Shown: positions 1-6,388 of the stretch, one piece after another
Layout: each line of letters starts with the position of its first letter
Numbering within the stretch: position 1 is the stretch's first letter
Source of the DNA: CALCKU01 sp964534845
GTDB lineage: Bacteria > Pseudomonadota > Alphaproteobacteria > Caulobacterales > Maricaulaceae
Assembly: GCA_964534845.1 (NCBI GenBank)
Contig: CAZHPV010000038.1
Coordinates: 1 to 24,066, forward strand
Direction of reading: 5' to 3'
DNA length: 24,066 bases
Made by a program: the position numbers and the translations under genes
Notes under the pieces: model-generated
Databases searched by the model: none
What the model was told of the DNA's origin: nothing
The model's input: only the letters and a program-made list of their open reading frames with translations

Positions 1-120
1 TTCTTACACGGCATGTCTGCGGACGTTTTTCCGACACCTATACAGTCCTATATTGTGAATTCTAAACCCTTAAGCGATTATATCGCCCGTATGGATAAAG
101 CCGTTTTTAAAGAGGGTTAG
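1..120 (+). CDS. C-terminal fragment of a glutathione S-transferase-like protein (5' end outside window)
   Basis: Frame 1 is open from the first base to a TAG at 118-120, giving the last 39 residues of a protein whose start lies upstream. The segment has a Pro-Ile pair followed by a short helix and a 'LSDYIARMDK' stretch. This resembles the end of the helical C-terminal domain in GST and metaxin/Fax-like proteins, where a similar 'L..Y..RM' motif closes the fold. The family call is inference from a short fragment, and catalytic residues cannot be judged. It runs in the same direction as the MmcQ gene that starts 46 bases later. Confidence 0.45.
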   Translation, partial: FLHGMSADVFPTPIQSYIVNSKPLSDYIARMDKAVFKEG

Positions 121-166
121 TTATTCGGTTATCCGTTTTAGGTGAGTGCAAAGGTAAGCTGAAATC

Positions 167-520
167 ATGACCTTGGGTGAGTATAATAATTTTTGCGCCA
201 CGCTTTCTCAAAGCGAGCATATTGTGCAATGGGGCGGGGCGGATGTCTGGAAGGTAGGCGGCAAACTTTTTGCTATGGCCCGCGAACAGGACGGTGTTTT
301 TCAAGTGACTTTTAAAGCAACCGAAATAGGTTATGAGGTTATGCGCGATATGGAAGGCTTGCGCCCTGCGCCTTACCTAGCTTCGCGCGGTATGAAATGG
401 ATACAGCATTACGCAAAGCCCGGCCTCGATGATGCGGCGTTGCGGGAGCATATAACGGCCTCATACCATATGGCGATTGCACGCATGACAAAAAAGGCGC
501 GAGCAGAGATTGGGCTATAA
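167..520 (+). CDS. MmcQ/YjbR family protein
   Basis: This 117-residue protein has the length and pattern of the MmcQ/YjbR (CyaY-like fold) family. Features include an early 'VQWGGADVWKVGGKLFA' hairpin, a 'VTFKAT' strand, a 'RPAPYLASRGMKWIQ' segment and a C-terminal helix with paired Lys/Arg. Members of this family are often labelled DNA-binding, but the biochemical role is poorly established, so only the family is assigned. The ATG at 167 follows a purine-rich AAGGTAA with reasonable spacing. Its end lies 7 bases from the end of the oppositely oriented gene, so the two converge with almost no spacer. Confidence 0.85.
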   Translation: MTLGEYNNFCATLSQSEHIVQWGGADVWKVGGKLFAMAREQDGVFQVTFKATEIGYEVMRDMEGLRPAPYLASRGMKWIQHYAKPGLDDAALREHITASYHMAIARMTKKARAEIGL

Positions 521-527
521 ATTAGAC

Positions 528-1070
528 TTAACCCATCCTTTTAATGGCATACCAGACGACCGAAAATATAATCCCGAGACCGCCAATCAACATTGTGTTA
601 TTGCGGCTTTTGTATTCTTCATCGCTCTTTTGGGAGAGGTAATTGCGTCTTTCTTCGCGGGACAAAAATTGCAACTCGTTTTCTTCCGGCTTAATTTTGA
701 ATTTAAACGCCTCGGCAAGATCGGTAAGAATTTTGCTTTTTAATCTATGTTTCGTCAGATCATGCCATCCGAATTCTGCGAAAATATATCTACCGATATT
801 AGCGTTTATGTACATCTGGTTCGGTGTATATTTGGCACTTTTCCCTATTTTTCGTTTCTCTCTGTTATAGGCATCTTTGCGCTTATAACCCTCATTCATT
901 TCTTTAGTCAGTAATTTCAGAACGGCAGATACAAATTGTGGGTCTGTTTTGTGAGGAGCAAGAGAGGGGTCGTTGAAAATTTCACGCCAAACAGATTTGT
1001 CTTCACGTTTTATTTCATCCGCAATTAAGGCTTTAATCGCATCTAACCGGCTCGCCTCAGTATCTATCAT
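528..1070 (-). CDS. Uncharacterised protein with C-terminal membrane anchor
   Basis: I do not recognise this 180-residue protein. Residues 1-155 are strongly charged and mainly helical in character, with many Lys/Glu/Arg and a central 'YTPNQMYINANIGRYIFAEF' stretch. Residues 159-176 are a single hydrophobic segment ending in Lys-Arg, so the protein is probably tail-anchored with its bulk in the cytoplasm. A good ribosome site (AAGGA) precedes the ATG at 1070, which supports this start. The Arg/Lys-rich region at residues 61-80 could bind nucleic acid, but nothing specific shows that. It stands alone between the MmcQ gene and the monooxygenase and is not obviously in an operon. Confidence 0.75.
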   Translation of the reverse strand: MIDTEASRLDAIKALIADEIKREDKSVWREIFNDPSLAPHKTDPQFVSAVLKLLTKEMNEGYKRKDAYNREKRKIGKSAKYTPNQMYINANIGRYIFAEFGWHDLTKHRLKSKILTDLAEAFKFKIKPEENELQFLSREERRNYLSQKSDEEYKSRNNTMLIGGLGIIFSVVWYAIKRMG

Positions 1071-1153
1071 GCTTTATCCTTGAATATGAAACAGTGAAGT
1101 CAGTTTAACACAGGATTACGGTTTAATGAAACCTTGTCAGAGACGATGTTTTA

Positions 1154-2326
1154 TCACTTTGGCTTAATCAAGTTCCCGCAGACGAGCCGTGTTAGTAAAG
1201 GTTTGAGAGGCCAAATCCGGCTTAGCGGGTTCATGATATGATTGCGCAGAAATGGCAAGCTGCGACTATCCGATTGGTAAAAGGGCGTAAACACGGCACT
1301 AAAGATTTGATAGAGACGAATATGGGCAAAGCATTTTCGGGCATAGACTTTTAGCGCTGCGTTAATGTCATGCTCGGACAGGGCCTGACATAAGGCCCGC
1401 GCGTCCAATAGAGCCATGTTCGCGCCTTGCCCCAATTGCGGGCTAGCCTGATGGGCTGCGTCCCCAATAATTGCCAAGCCTTTATCATAAGGTTGAAACA
1501 ATGTCCCATGCCTATATGTGGTCGGGGTCATTTGATCTGCGGTTTTAATTTGATCTATAAAGGGGCCATAGTCTGGCCAGAGAGCAATGGCGTCTTTTTT
1601 CCAGCTATCCAATCCATTTTGCGGCCATTTTGGTAAGTCGACCTGCGGCTCGCTCCAGAAAATCGTAGCCTTGGGATGTGGGTCGCCTGGAAGATAGCCC
1701 ACAGGTAAAACTCCCAGCATTTTATGTGCTTTTTGATAGCATTGCGAGAGATGATTAGTGGGTAGGGGGGAGCTATCGATCCAATTGACGGTCCCCCAAA
1801 GCGCACCGAAACTCAGGGCTTTTGTTTTAATGTTTGAAAGATGTGACCGGGCACCTGAAGCATCAATAACGAGATCGAACGGCCCGAACTTTGTTCCGCT
1901 TTGACTTGTGACGAAACGCTGCCCTCCTTCGAGAGCTGTGCTTTTTATATTTTGGCCCTTGATGAGATGGGTTTTGGTGTGTTCCATGGCTTGGAACAGT
2001 ATATCAAAGAGGCTGGCTCTATGGATAGCAAGCCCAAAGACGGCTTCGTTTTCGGGGCCATAATCGACATTTAAAACTGATTTTCCTAAATCGCTTTCCG
2101 TACCAAACATCGAATAAATTTTGGCGCCCCGTTCAATCAGGCTTTGCGCGCATCCAAGCTCTGCGAGTACGTCTTGTCCCACGGGTTGTATGACGAGGCC
2201 TGAGCCAACGGGTTCTGGGCGTTCAAATTTATCAATCAGAGTGACGTCATCAGACGTCTTGGATAAATATAATGCGCAGGCCAGACCACCAATCCCGCAT
2301 CCGATAATCGCAATTTTTCTTGCCAT
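1154..2326 (-). CDS. FAD-dependent monooxygenase (PHBH/UbiH-type fold)
   Basis: The 390-residue product begins with the dinucleotide-binding fingerprint 'IAIIGCGIGG' (residues 6-14) and ends strand 2 with an acidic residue ('LIDK'). Near residue 290 it has the second FAD motif of aromatic-ring hydroxylases, 'GDAAHQASPQLGQGANMAL', in which the Asp contacts the FAD ribityl chain. A 'DASGA' segment fits the third conserved motif. These enzymes use NAD(P)H and O2 to hydroxylate aromatic or other ring substrates; the substrate here cannot be read. GGAGA lies 8 bases before the ATG. A GST gene is divergently placed upstream, which may suggest detoxification or catabolism, but that link is inference. 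Confidence 0.9.
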   Translation of the reverse strand: MARKIAIIGCGIGGLACALYLSKTSDDVTLIDKFERPEPVGSGLVIQPVGQDVLAELGCAQSLIERGAKIYSMFGTESDLGKSVLNVDYGPENEAVFGLAIHRASLFDILFQAMEHTKTHLIKGQNIKSTALEGGQRFVTSQSGTKFGPFDLVIDASGARSHLSNIKTKALSFGALWGTVNWIDSSPLPTNHLSQCYQKAHKMLGVLPVGYLPGDPHPKATIFWSEPQVDLPKWPQNGLDSWKKDAIALWPDYGPFIDQIKTADQMTPTTYRHGTLFQPYDKGLAIIGDAAHQASPQLGQGANMALLDARALCQALSEHDINAALKVYARKCFAHIRLYQIFSAVFTPFYQSDSRSLPFLRNHIMNPLSRIWPLKPLLTRLVCGNLIKPK

Positions 2327-2503
2327 GATGAGATGTCTCCACAGGATTTATAACCGGATAAGCAGGTTCGCATATCTTGGGATATTAGGGAAGATAATAA
2401 CAGGCCGTACCTTGGTAATCTTCGGATTTCGATTGCGTACAGAAATGAGAAGAAAAAATATAAAGACCCTTGTGCCTCAATTGTGTTTTGCTAGTCTTTC
2501 GTG

Positions 2504-3097
2504 ATGAAACTCATTTGTAATTCCTTATCGCCTTTTGCTCGGAAGGTCATCATCTTAAATCGTTTGCAGGGTCATGGTATTGAAGAAGTGCCTGCCAAAA
2601 AAGATGGTGCCAATGGCTATGGGGCCGGTAATAACCCGCTTGGGAAAATCCCCTCTCTGGAATGGAAGCCCGACGAATATTTATTTGATAGTCCGGTTAT
2701 TTGCGAATTTTTGGATCAGCGTGCAAAAAGCCCGCTTTTACCACGAGATCCGCAAGCACGAATCCAGCAACAGCTTTTTCATGCTCTCGGCGACGGTCTG
2801 GCGGACGCGGTATATAATTTTCGATATGAAACGGTGCGTCCAGAGGCTTTACATTGGGACGAGATTATCGTCCGCCATGAAGCCGCGATAAATAATTCAA
2901 TTGATTATTTGGAACAGATTGTAGATGCGCTAGGCCAGCCGTGGAGTTTTGGCAATTTGGCGATTATTTGCGCGCTTGATTATGCGAATTTTCGCGCAGG
3001 TCATCTAAACTGGCAGGCGCGCGCTCCGAAACTGGCAAAATGGCATGAGAGTTTCACAGCTGAAACAGTCTATAATGACACATTTGTGTATTCATAA
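2504..3097 (+). CDS. Glutathione S-transferase family protein
   Basis: This 197-residue protein has a thioredoxin-like N-terminal domain opening 'MKLICNSLSPFARKV', where Ser9-Pro10 is the usual active-site position in bacterial GSTs. The cis-Pro 'GKIPSLE' and the glutathione-contact 'FDSPVICEFLD' follow. The C-terminal half is helical. A GTG at 2501 directly precedes the ATG and could also start translation; the ATG is preferred. Neither start has a convincing ribosome site. The stop and the start of the next gene share a base (TAATG at 3095-3099), so the hydrolase downstream is probably translationally coupled. Substrate and physiological role are unknown. Confidence 0.9.
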   Translation: MKLICNSLSPFARKVIILNRLQGHGIEEVPAKKDGANGYGAGNNPLGKIPSLEWKPDEYLFDSPVICEFLDQRAKSPLLPRDPQARIQQQLFHALGDGLADAVYNFRYETVRPEALHWDEIIVRHEAAINNSIDYLEQIVDALGQPWSFGNLAIICALDYANFRAGHLNWQARAPKLAKWHESFTAETVYNDTFVYS

Positions 3098-4167
3098 TGC
3101 GCTTGATTAAGCGCCTCAGCATTGGGCTTTTAGGCCTATTGGTTTTACTCTATGCCGTGATTTGGGTTTGGCCTGAAGAGGCGTACAAACCCTATGAAGT
3201 GTCTGATGAGTATAAAGCGAGGATAGAGGCCTATAATCTGCCGGATATGCCCAGTGGTTGGACGTATAAAACCTTTACTGTACGGGACGGTACAAAGCTT
3301 CGGTGGGGTGAAGGGCCGGTTAATCCCGAGGCCAAAGCTACGGTTGTTTTAATCCCGGGATATACGGGTTCTATACGCATGTACGGAGATCACGTCACCC
3401 AGCTTAGCGCGCGCGGCTATCATGTCATAACTTATGATATTCGCGGCCAAGGCGGCTCTCAGCGCTACCGCTCTGAGCATCCCGAAAATCTCTATGTGAA
3501 AGACTTCTCGGTTTACGGCGATGATTTGGCAGAATTCATGGACCATATCAGCGTTGATAGGCCCGGACCTAAAATCATTGCGGCCATTTCATTTGGCGGG
3601 GCTGTTGCGGTCAGGGCAAGCGGAGATTATCCTGACACAGCGGACGGGCTTATGCTCCTTGCGCCCGCCTATGTGCCGAATACAGCGCCTTATTCCATAT
3701 CGCAGATGAAAATCCTTGCCTCTATTGTGAAGTTTTTTGGCAAGAGCAAACACTTTGCGCCAGGTGTAGGCCCTTGGGTGCCTGATAGTCTGACTTTAAG
3801 CGGTGTTTCGGATTGTGGCTCTCACCAAGAAAGACTTTATTTGCGCGATGCGGTTTATACCAAATTTCCAGAGGAACGTGTCGGCGGGCCAACTACGAAC
3901 TGGATATCGGAAATTATAGAAAATGGCGAGATCGTCCGCGCACCGGATTTTATCTCTAAAATCGATATACCGGTCACGACCATAGCGGCGGAAAATGATA
4001 CGATTGTTGACGGGGCGGTTGTGGAAGAGGTTTGCCGATCGGGATTTCCTGATTGTAAATTGGTTGTTCCGCCGGGTAGCGGACATTGTCTAACATTGGA
4101 AAACGATAAAATTCTGGCGACTATATGGGACGAGACAGACGCCTTACTGGCGCGCATTACGGGTTAA
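3097..4167 (+). CDS. Membrane-anchored alpha/beta hydrolase (serine hydrolase, lysophospholipase-like)
   Basis: The 356-residue protein starts with a membrane segment (about residues 7-25) that looks like an uncleaved anchor, placing the enzyme on the periplasmic face. The hydrolase core follows: oxyanion segment 'LIPGYTGS' near residue 85, 'YDIRGQGGS' near 113-121, nucleophile elbow 'AISFGG' with Ser165, acid Asp301 in 'AENDTIVD' and His330 in 'GSGH'. The elbow is Ala-x-Ser-x-Gly rather than Gly-x-Ser-x-Gly, a tolerated variant. The 'RGQGGS' pattern is typical of S33/monoacylglycerol lipase-like enzymes. It is coupled to the GST gene by a one-base overlap, so the two are probably co-expressed. 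Confidence 0.88.
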   Translation: MRLIKRLSIGLLGLLVLLYAVIWVWPEEAYKPYEVSDEYKARIEAYNLPDMPSGWTYKTFTVRDGTKLRWGEGPVNPEAKATVVLIPGYTGSIRMYGDHVTQLSARGYHVITYDIRGQGGSQRYRSEHPENLYVKDFSVYGDDLAEFMDHISVDRPGPKIIAAISFGGAVAVRASGDYPDTADGLMLLAPAYVPNTAPYSISQMKILASIVKFFGKSKHFAPGVGPWVPDSLTLSGVSDCGSHQERLYLRDAVYTKFPEERVGGPTTNWISEIIENGEIVRAPDFISKIDIPVTTIAAENDTIVDGAVVEEVCRSGFPDCKLVVPPGSGHCLTLENDKILATIWDETDALLARITG

Positions 4168-4229
4168 GTTTAGCGGGTAAAATGAACTTTGCCTGCGGGG
4201 GCGTTAAGCGAGACTTCTGGCCATAGCTT

Positions 4230-4646
4230 TCATTGTAATAAGTTTACTCTGGCAAATGCGTCGATTAAGGTAACAATATCAGAGGACACATTTTTTGATA
4301 AATACCTTTTATAGCTACCGGCGTTTAGGTGAAATATATGAGGGATTGTGTCATTTATATCAATTTCTGTGACGCCAATCCGATAATCATCGAATTCTCT
4401 TGAGGGGTTATTGTTTTTTAAAATGATCATGACTTCGGAAAATCGTAAGTCCTTCTGGAAGGCGTTAAATATTGCCGAAGTTTGGGCATCATTACCTTCC
4501 ATAACGTTTAAGAAAACACCTTCAGTATAGAGTGATATGCCCGTTACTTTTGAAGTTTTGCAGGCTTCAAGCGCGAAACTTATTTCTTGGAGATTGTTGG
4601 CGGTTTCTTTTTTTCGAAACCCTGAGATTACAATTTGAGAAAACAT
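4230..4646 (-). CDS. BLUF-domain-like protein lacking canonical flavin-contact residues
   Basis: The first 95 of 138 residues follow the BLUF (blue light using FAD) fold: a first strand 'QIVISG', a helix, 'VTGISLYTEGVFLNVMEG' (residues 34-51), a 'F..DLRFSEV' helix/strand and a 'REFDDYRIGV' strand. Alignment by eye to PixD and AppA shows that the residues needed for the photoswitch are missing. The strand-1 Tyr is Val6, the Asn of helix 2 is Ala/Cys at 28-29, and the Gln of strand 3 is Asn47. The Trp/Met pair of strand 5 is Tyr88/Ile90. The family is clear, but canonical photoactivity is doubtful. The tail (residues 96-138) is probably helical, with no effector domain. Confidence 0.8.
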   Translation of the reverse strand: MFSQIVISGFRKKETANNLQEISFALEACKTSKVTGISLYTEGVFLNVMEGNDAQTSAIFNAFQKDLRFSEVMIILKNNNPSREFDDYRIGVTEIDINDTIPHIFHLNAGSYKRYLSKNVSSDIVTLIDAFARVNLLQ

Positions 4647-4698
4647 AATCTCAATACCTTTAGAAAGTTGGTCACCTTGCTAAGGGCGATATGTCTGG

Positions 4699-4746
4699 GC
4701 CCAAAATTATGGGCGCGTTGTGGGACATCCACTGAATAATAAGTGG
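4699..4746. promoter_or_regulatory. Two inverted repeats upstream of the BLUF-like gene
   Basis: The gene-free stretch 4647-4907 lies between the BLUF-like gene and the LysR remnant. It holds two short inverted repeats 53 to 100 bases upstream of the BLUF start: GCCCA/TGGGC (4699-4703 and 4710-4714) and CCACT/AGTGG (4729-4733 and 4742-4746). They could be operator half-sites, or the upper one could be a leader hairpin. I could not find a convincing -35/-10 pair. The rest of the stretch is T-rich with nothing recognisable. Confidence 0.25.
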
Positions 4747-4907
4747 TCCTACTTTTCTACTAGCTGTCCTCTAATAGGCACTATGGCTTCATTTTATTAA
4801 TTTTAAATTACAACCACAGGTTTATTTTTTATCTTGCTCTTTAATGCTTTGTTTCCTTTTTTGGGGAGCGTGCGGCTTCCAAACCACCCCAAATAAGACA
4901 CTCGCGA

Positions 4908-5228
4908 TTATTTGATAAGACGGGGTAGATGCTCAACAAGGTGATCAAAAACAGCTCGGATACTCGTATTAGTTTTTAGGTCTTCATGCATAACAACCCA
5001 CATTTCCAGATCGAATGAAACTTGGCCGGAAAGTATTGCAATAAGGTCAGCCTGCTTTCTGGCTATGTTTTTTTGACAGGCTCCTATACCCAGACCCTGT
5101 CTCAATGCAGCGAGTTGACTAATATCGCTATCGCATCGAAATGATAGATGATTAGCTGTGATTGCACGCCCTGCAATACTAATTTTATTCCAACGTTCTA
5201 TATCGCGATCAATTCCAATGAGCGTGCA
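4908..5228 (-). pseudogene. LysR-family transcriptional regulator remnant (C-terminal third only)
   Basis: Reading leftward from a stop at 5229-5231 to the TAA at 4908, 106 residues are open with no plausible start at the top. They match the end of a LysR-type effector-binding domain: 'LIGIDRDIERW', then 'RCDSDISQLAALRQGLGIGA', then 'DLEMWVVMHEDLKTNTSIRA' and a final helix. These are the conserved RSDS, GLGIG and W.V.H.dl..s.rvRa elements of the family. Full members have about 300 residues with an N-terminal helix-turn-helix, all of which is missing. The region where it should lie is occupied by the intact hydrolase gene ending at 5241. A TTG at 5105 could give 65 residues, but this is most likely a non-functional relic. 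Confidence 0.8.
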
Positions 5229-5240
5229 TCAGAAATTGAT

Positions 5241-6110
5241 TTACTGGCAATGTGGTCCGTTTGCGGACACCTTTTCCAAAAAGTCTATGATGTCTTTTTT
5301 CAAATTAGATTTCGTCTCAAAATAACGAGAGAGCACTTGCACTGGGCCAATATGGTTTAGTCCTGGGTAGACTTTAACTTGTGCGCTGCCGCCGCGCGCG
5401 GTGACTTTTTCGGCCAATAGGGTCGAGTTTACTGGATTAACCGTCGTATCATCCTCGCCGTGCCCTAGGAATAAGGGAGGGGTCGGCGCGGCGACGCTAT
5501 TCAAAACGCCGTCCTTTCCGGCATGCCGGTCCGGGAAAATATCAATAAGGGGATGTCCTTCAAGCGGTATAACCCCGACGGGAGCGGAAAGGGCAACAAC
5601 CCCGCTTATCGTCTCGCAGAGATTTATCCCGAATTTCGCTAAGAATTTATCTTCTAGTGCTAACATCAGAACATTATAGCCTCCCGCCGAGTGCCCGATT
5701 AAAACAATCGGACGATCAGGAAAGGTCTCTGCCGTGAAGGCCACGGCCTTTGCGTTATCCTCTAAGAAATTCGGAAACAGGGCGTCTGGATATAAACGGT
5801 AATTGGGCAAGACAATGTCATAGCCGGATTTTGTGAAACCTTCGGCGACGAATTTGTAAATGTCCTTAGACCCTCTATCCCATGCACCTCCATGAATGAA
5901 AATCAGCACAGGCGCGTTCGTCTTCGGGGTTTTTGTGCGGTATATATCGAGCCGGTCTCGGGCGCCGGTTCCAAAAGCTTGTGACTTGGTTCTTTTAAAT
6001 GTCGAAGTTGGGGTGAGTGAATTTAAGAGAAATGCAGGGGCTTTGCCGCCTAAAGTGATCAAGGCTGCTTTTAAATTCATGAATTTTGCGAAAATACGCG
6101 ACCCCGGCAT
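5241..6110 (-). CDS. Alpha/beta hydrolase (esterase/lipase, BD-FAE/HSL-like)
   Basis: The 289-residue protein shows 'IFIHGGAWDRGS' (oxyanion HGG near residue 73), 'YRLYPDALFP', nucleophile elbow 'GHSAGG' (Ser141), an acid in 'GHGEDDTTV' (about 220) and His253 in 'GLNHIG'. This order and the HGGAW motif fit the BD-FAE/carboxylesterase/kynurenine-formamidase-like group; the substrate is unknown. The open frame extends to a GTG at 6134. The ATG at 6110 is preferred because AAAGGG sits 5 bases before it, while the GTG has no such site. No signal peptide is evident. Its 3' end abuts the LysR remnant, which may once have regulated it (inference). Confidence 0.88.
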   Translation of the reverse strand: MPGSRIFAKFMNLKAALITLGGKAPAFLLNSLTPTSTFKRTKSQAFGTGARDRLDIYRTKTPKTNAPVLIFIHGGAWDRGSKDIYKFVAEGFTKSGYDIVLPNYRLYPDALFPNFLEDNAKAVAFTAETFPDRPIVLIGHSAGGYNVLMLALEDKFLAKFGINLCETISGVVALSAPVGVIPLEGHPLIDIFPDRHAGKDGVLNSVAAPTPPLFLGHGEDDTTVNPVNSTLLAEKVTARGGSAQVKVYPGLNHIGPVQVLSRYFETKSNLKKDIIDFLEKVSANGPHCQ

Positions 6111-6326
6111 TTTATCCCTTTCAGCTTCGTTCACAAAATTTAGTGTCTCGCCAATATATAGGACTGCAATTCAGCGCTTACTTATTTTACTTAAATCTGG
6201 TCCAAAATATGGTTAGCACGTTTTCTTCTCTTGAACCTTATAAGGAGAGCGCGGGTTTGTAAATTCCAGACTTGGACGGGTTTTTCTATTCTAATAACTG
6301 AGCTGGCTGAGTATGTTGAATTGGTC

Positions 6327-6388
6327 CAAAGCCCAAAAAACACTGAGTGCGTTAGAACCGTGCTCGTATTTACTTGAGTTGGGCTTTG
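6327..6388 (-). terminator. Possible stem-loop spanning the helicase stop codon
   Basis: A perfect 10-base inverted repeat, TTGGGCTTTG (6379-6388) and CAAAGCCCAA (6327-6336), brackets the end of the helicase gene. In the leftward transcript the first arm codes for the last residues and the second lies in the 3' UTR. A smaller CAC/GTG hairpin followed by six T residues lies inside the loop. This may act as a terminator or as 3'-end protection. The long loop and missing U-tract after the main stem make it uncertain. Confidence 0.3.

Noticed and set aside
4861..4896. TTGGGG/CCCCAA inverted repeat after the LysR remnant, as a terminator
   Set aside because: The short stem has a long loop, and no T-run follows it on either strand in the correct position.
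5148..5360. Rightward 70-residue ORF across the LysR remnant and hydrolase end
   Set aside because: It is antisense to sequence that clearly encodes LysR and hydrolase residues on the other strand and shows no family features.
6111..6134. GTG start of the second alpha/beta hydrolase
   Set aside because: The ATG at 6110 has a good AAAGGG site; the GTG has none.
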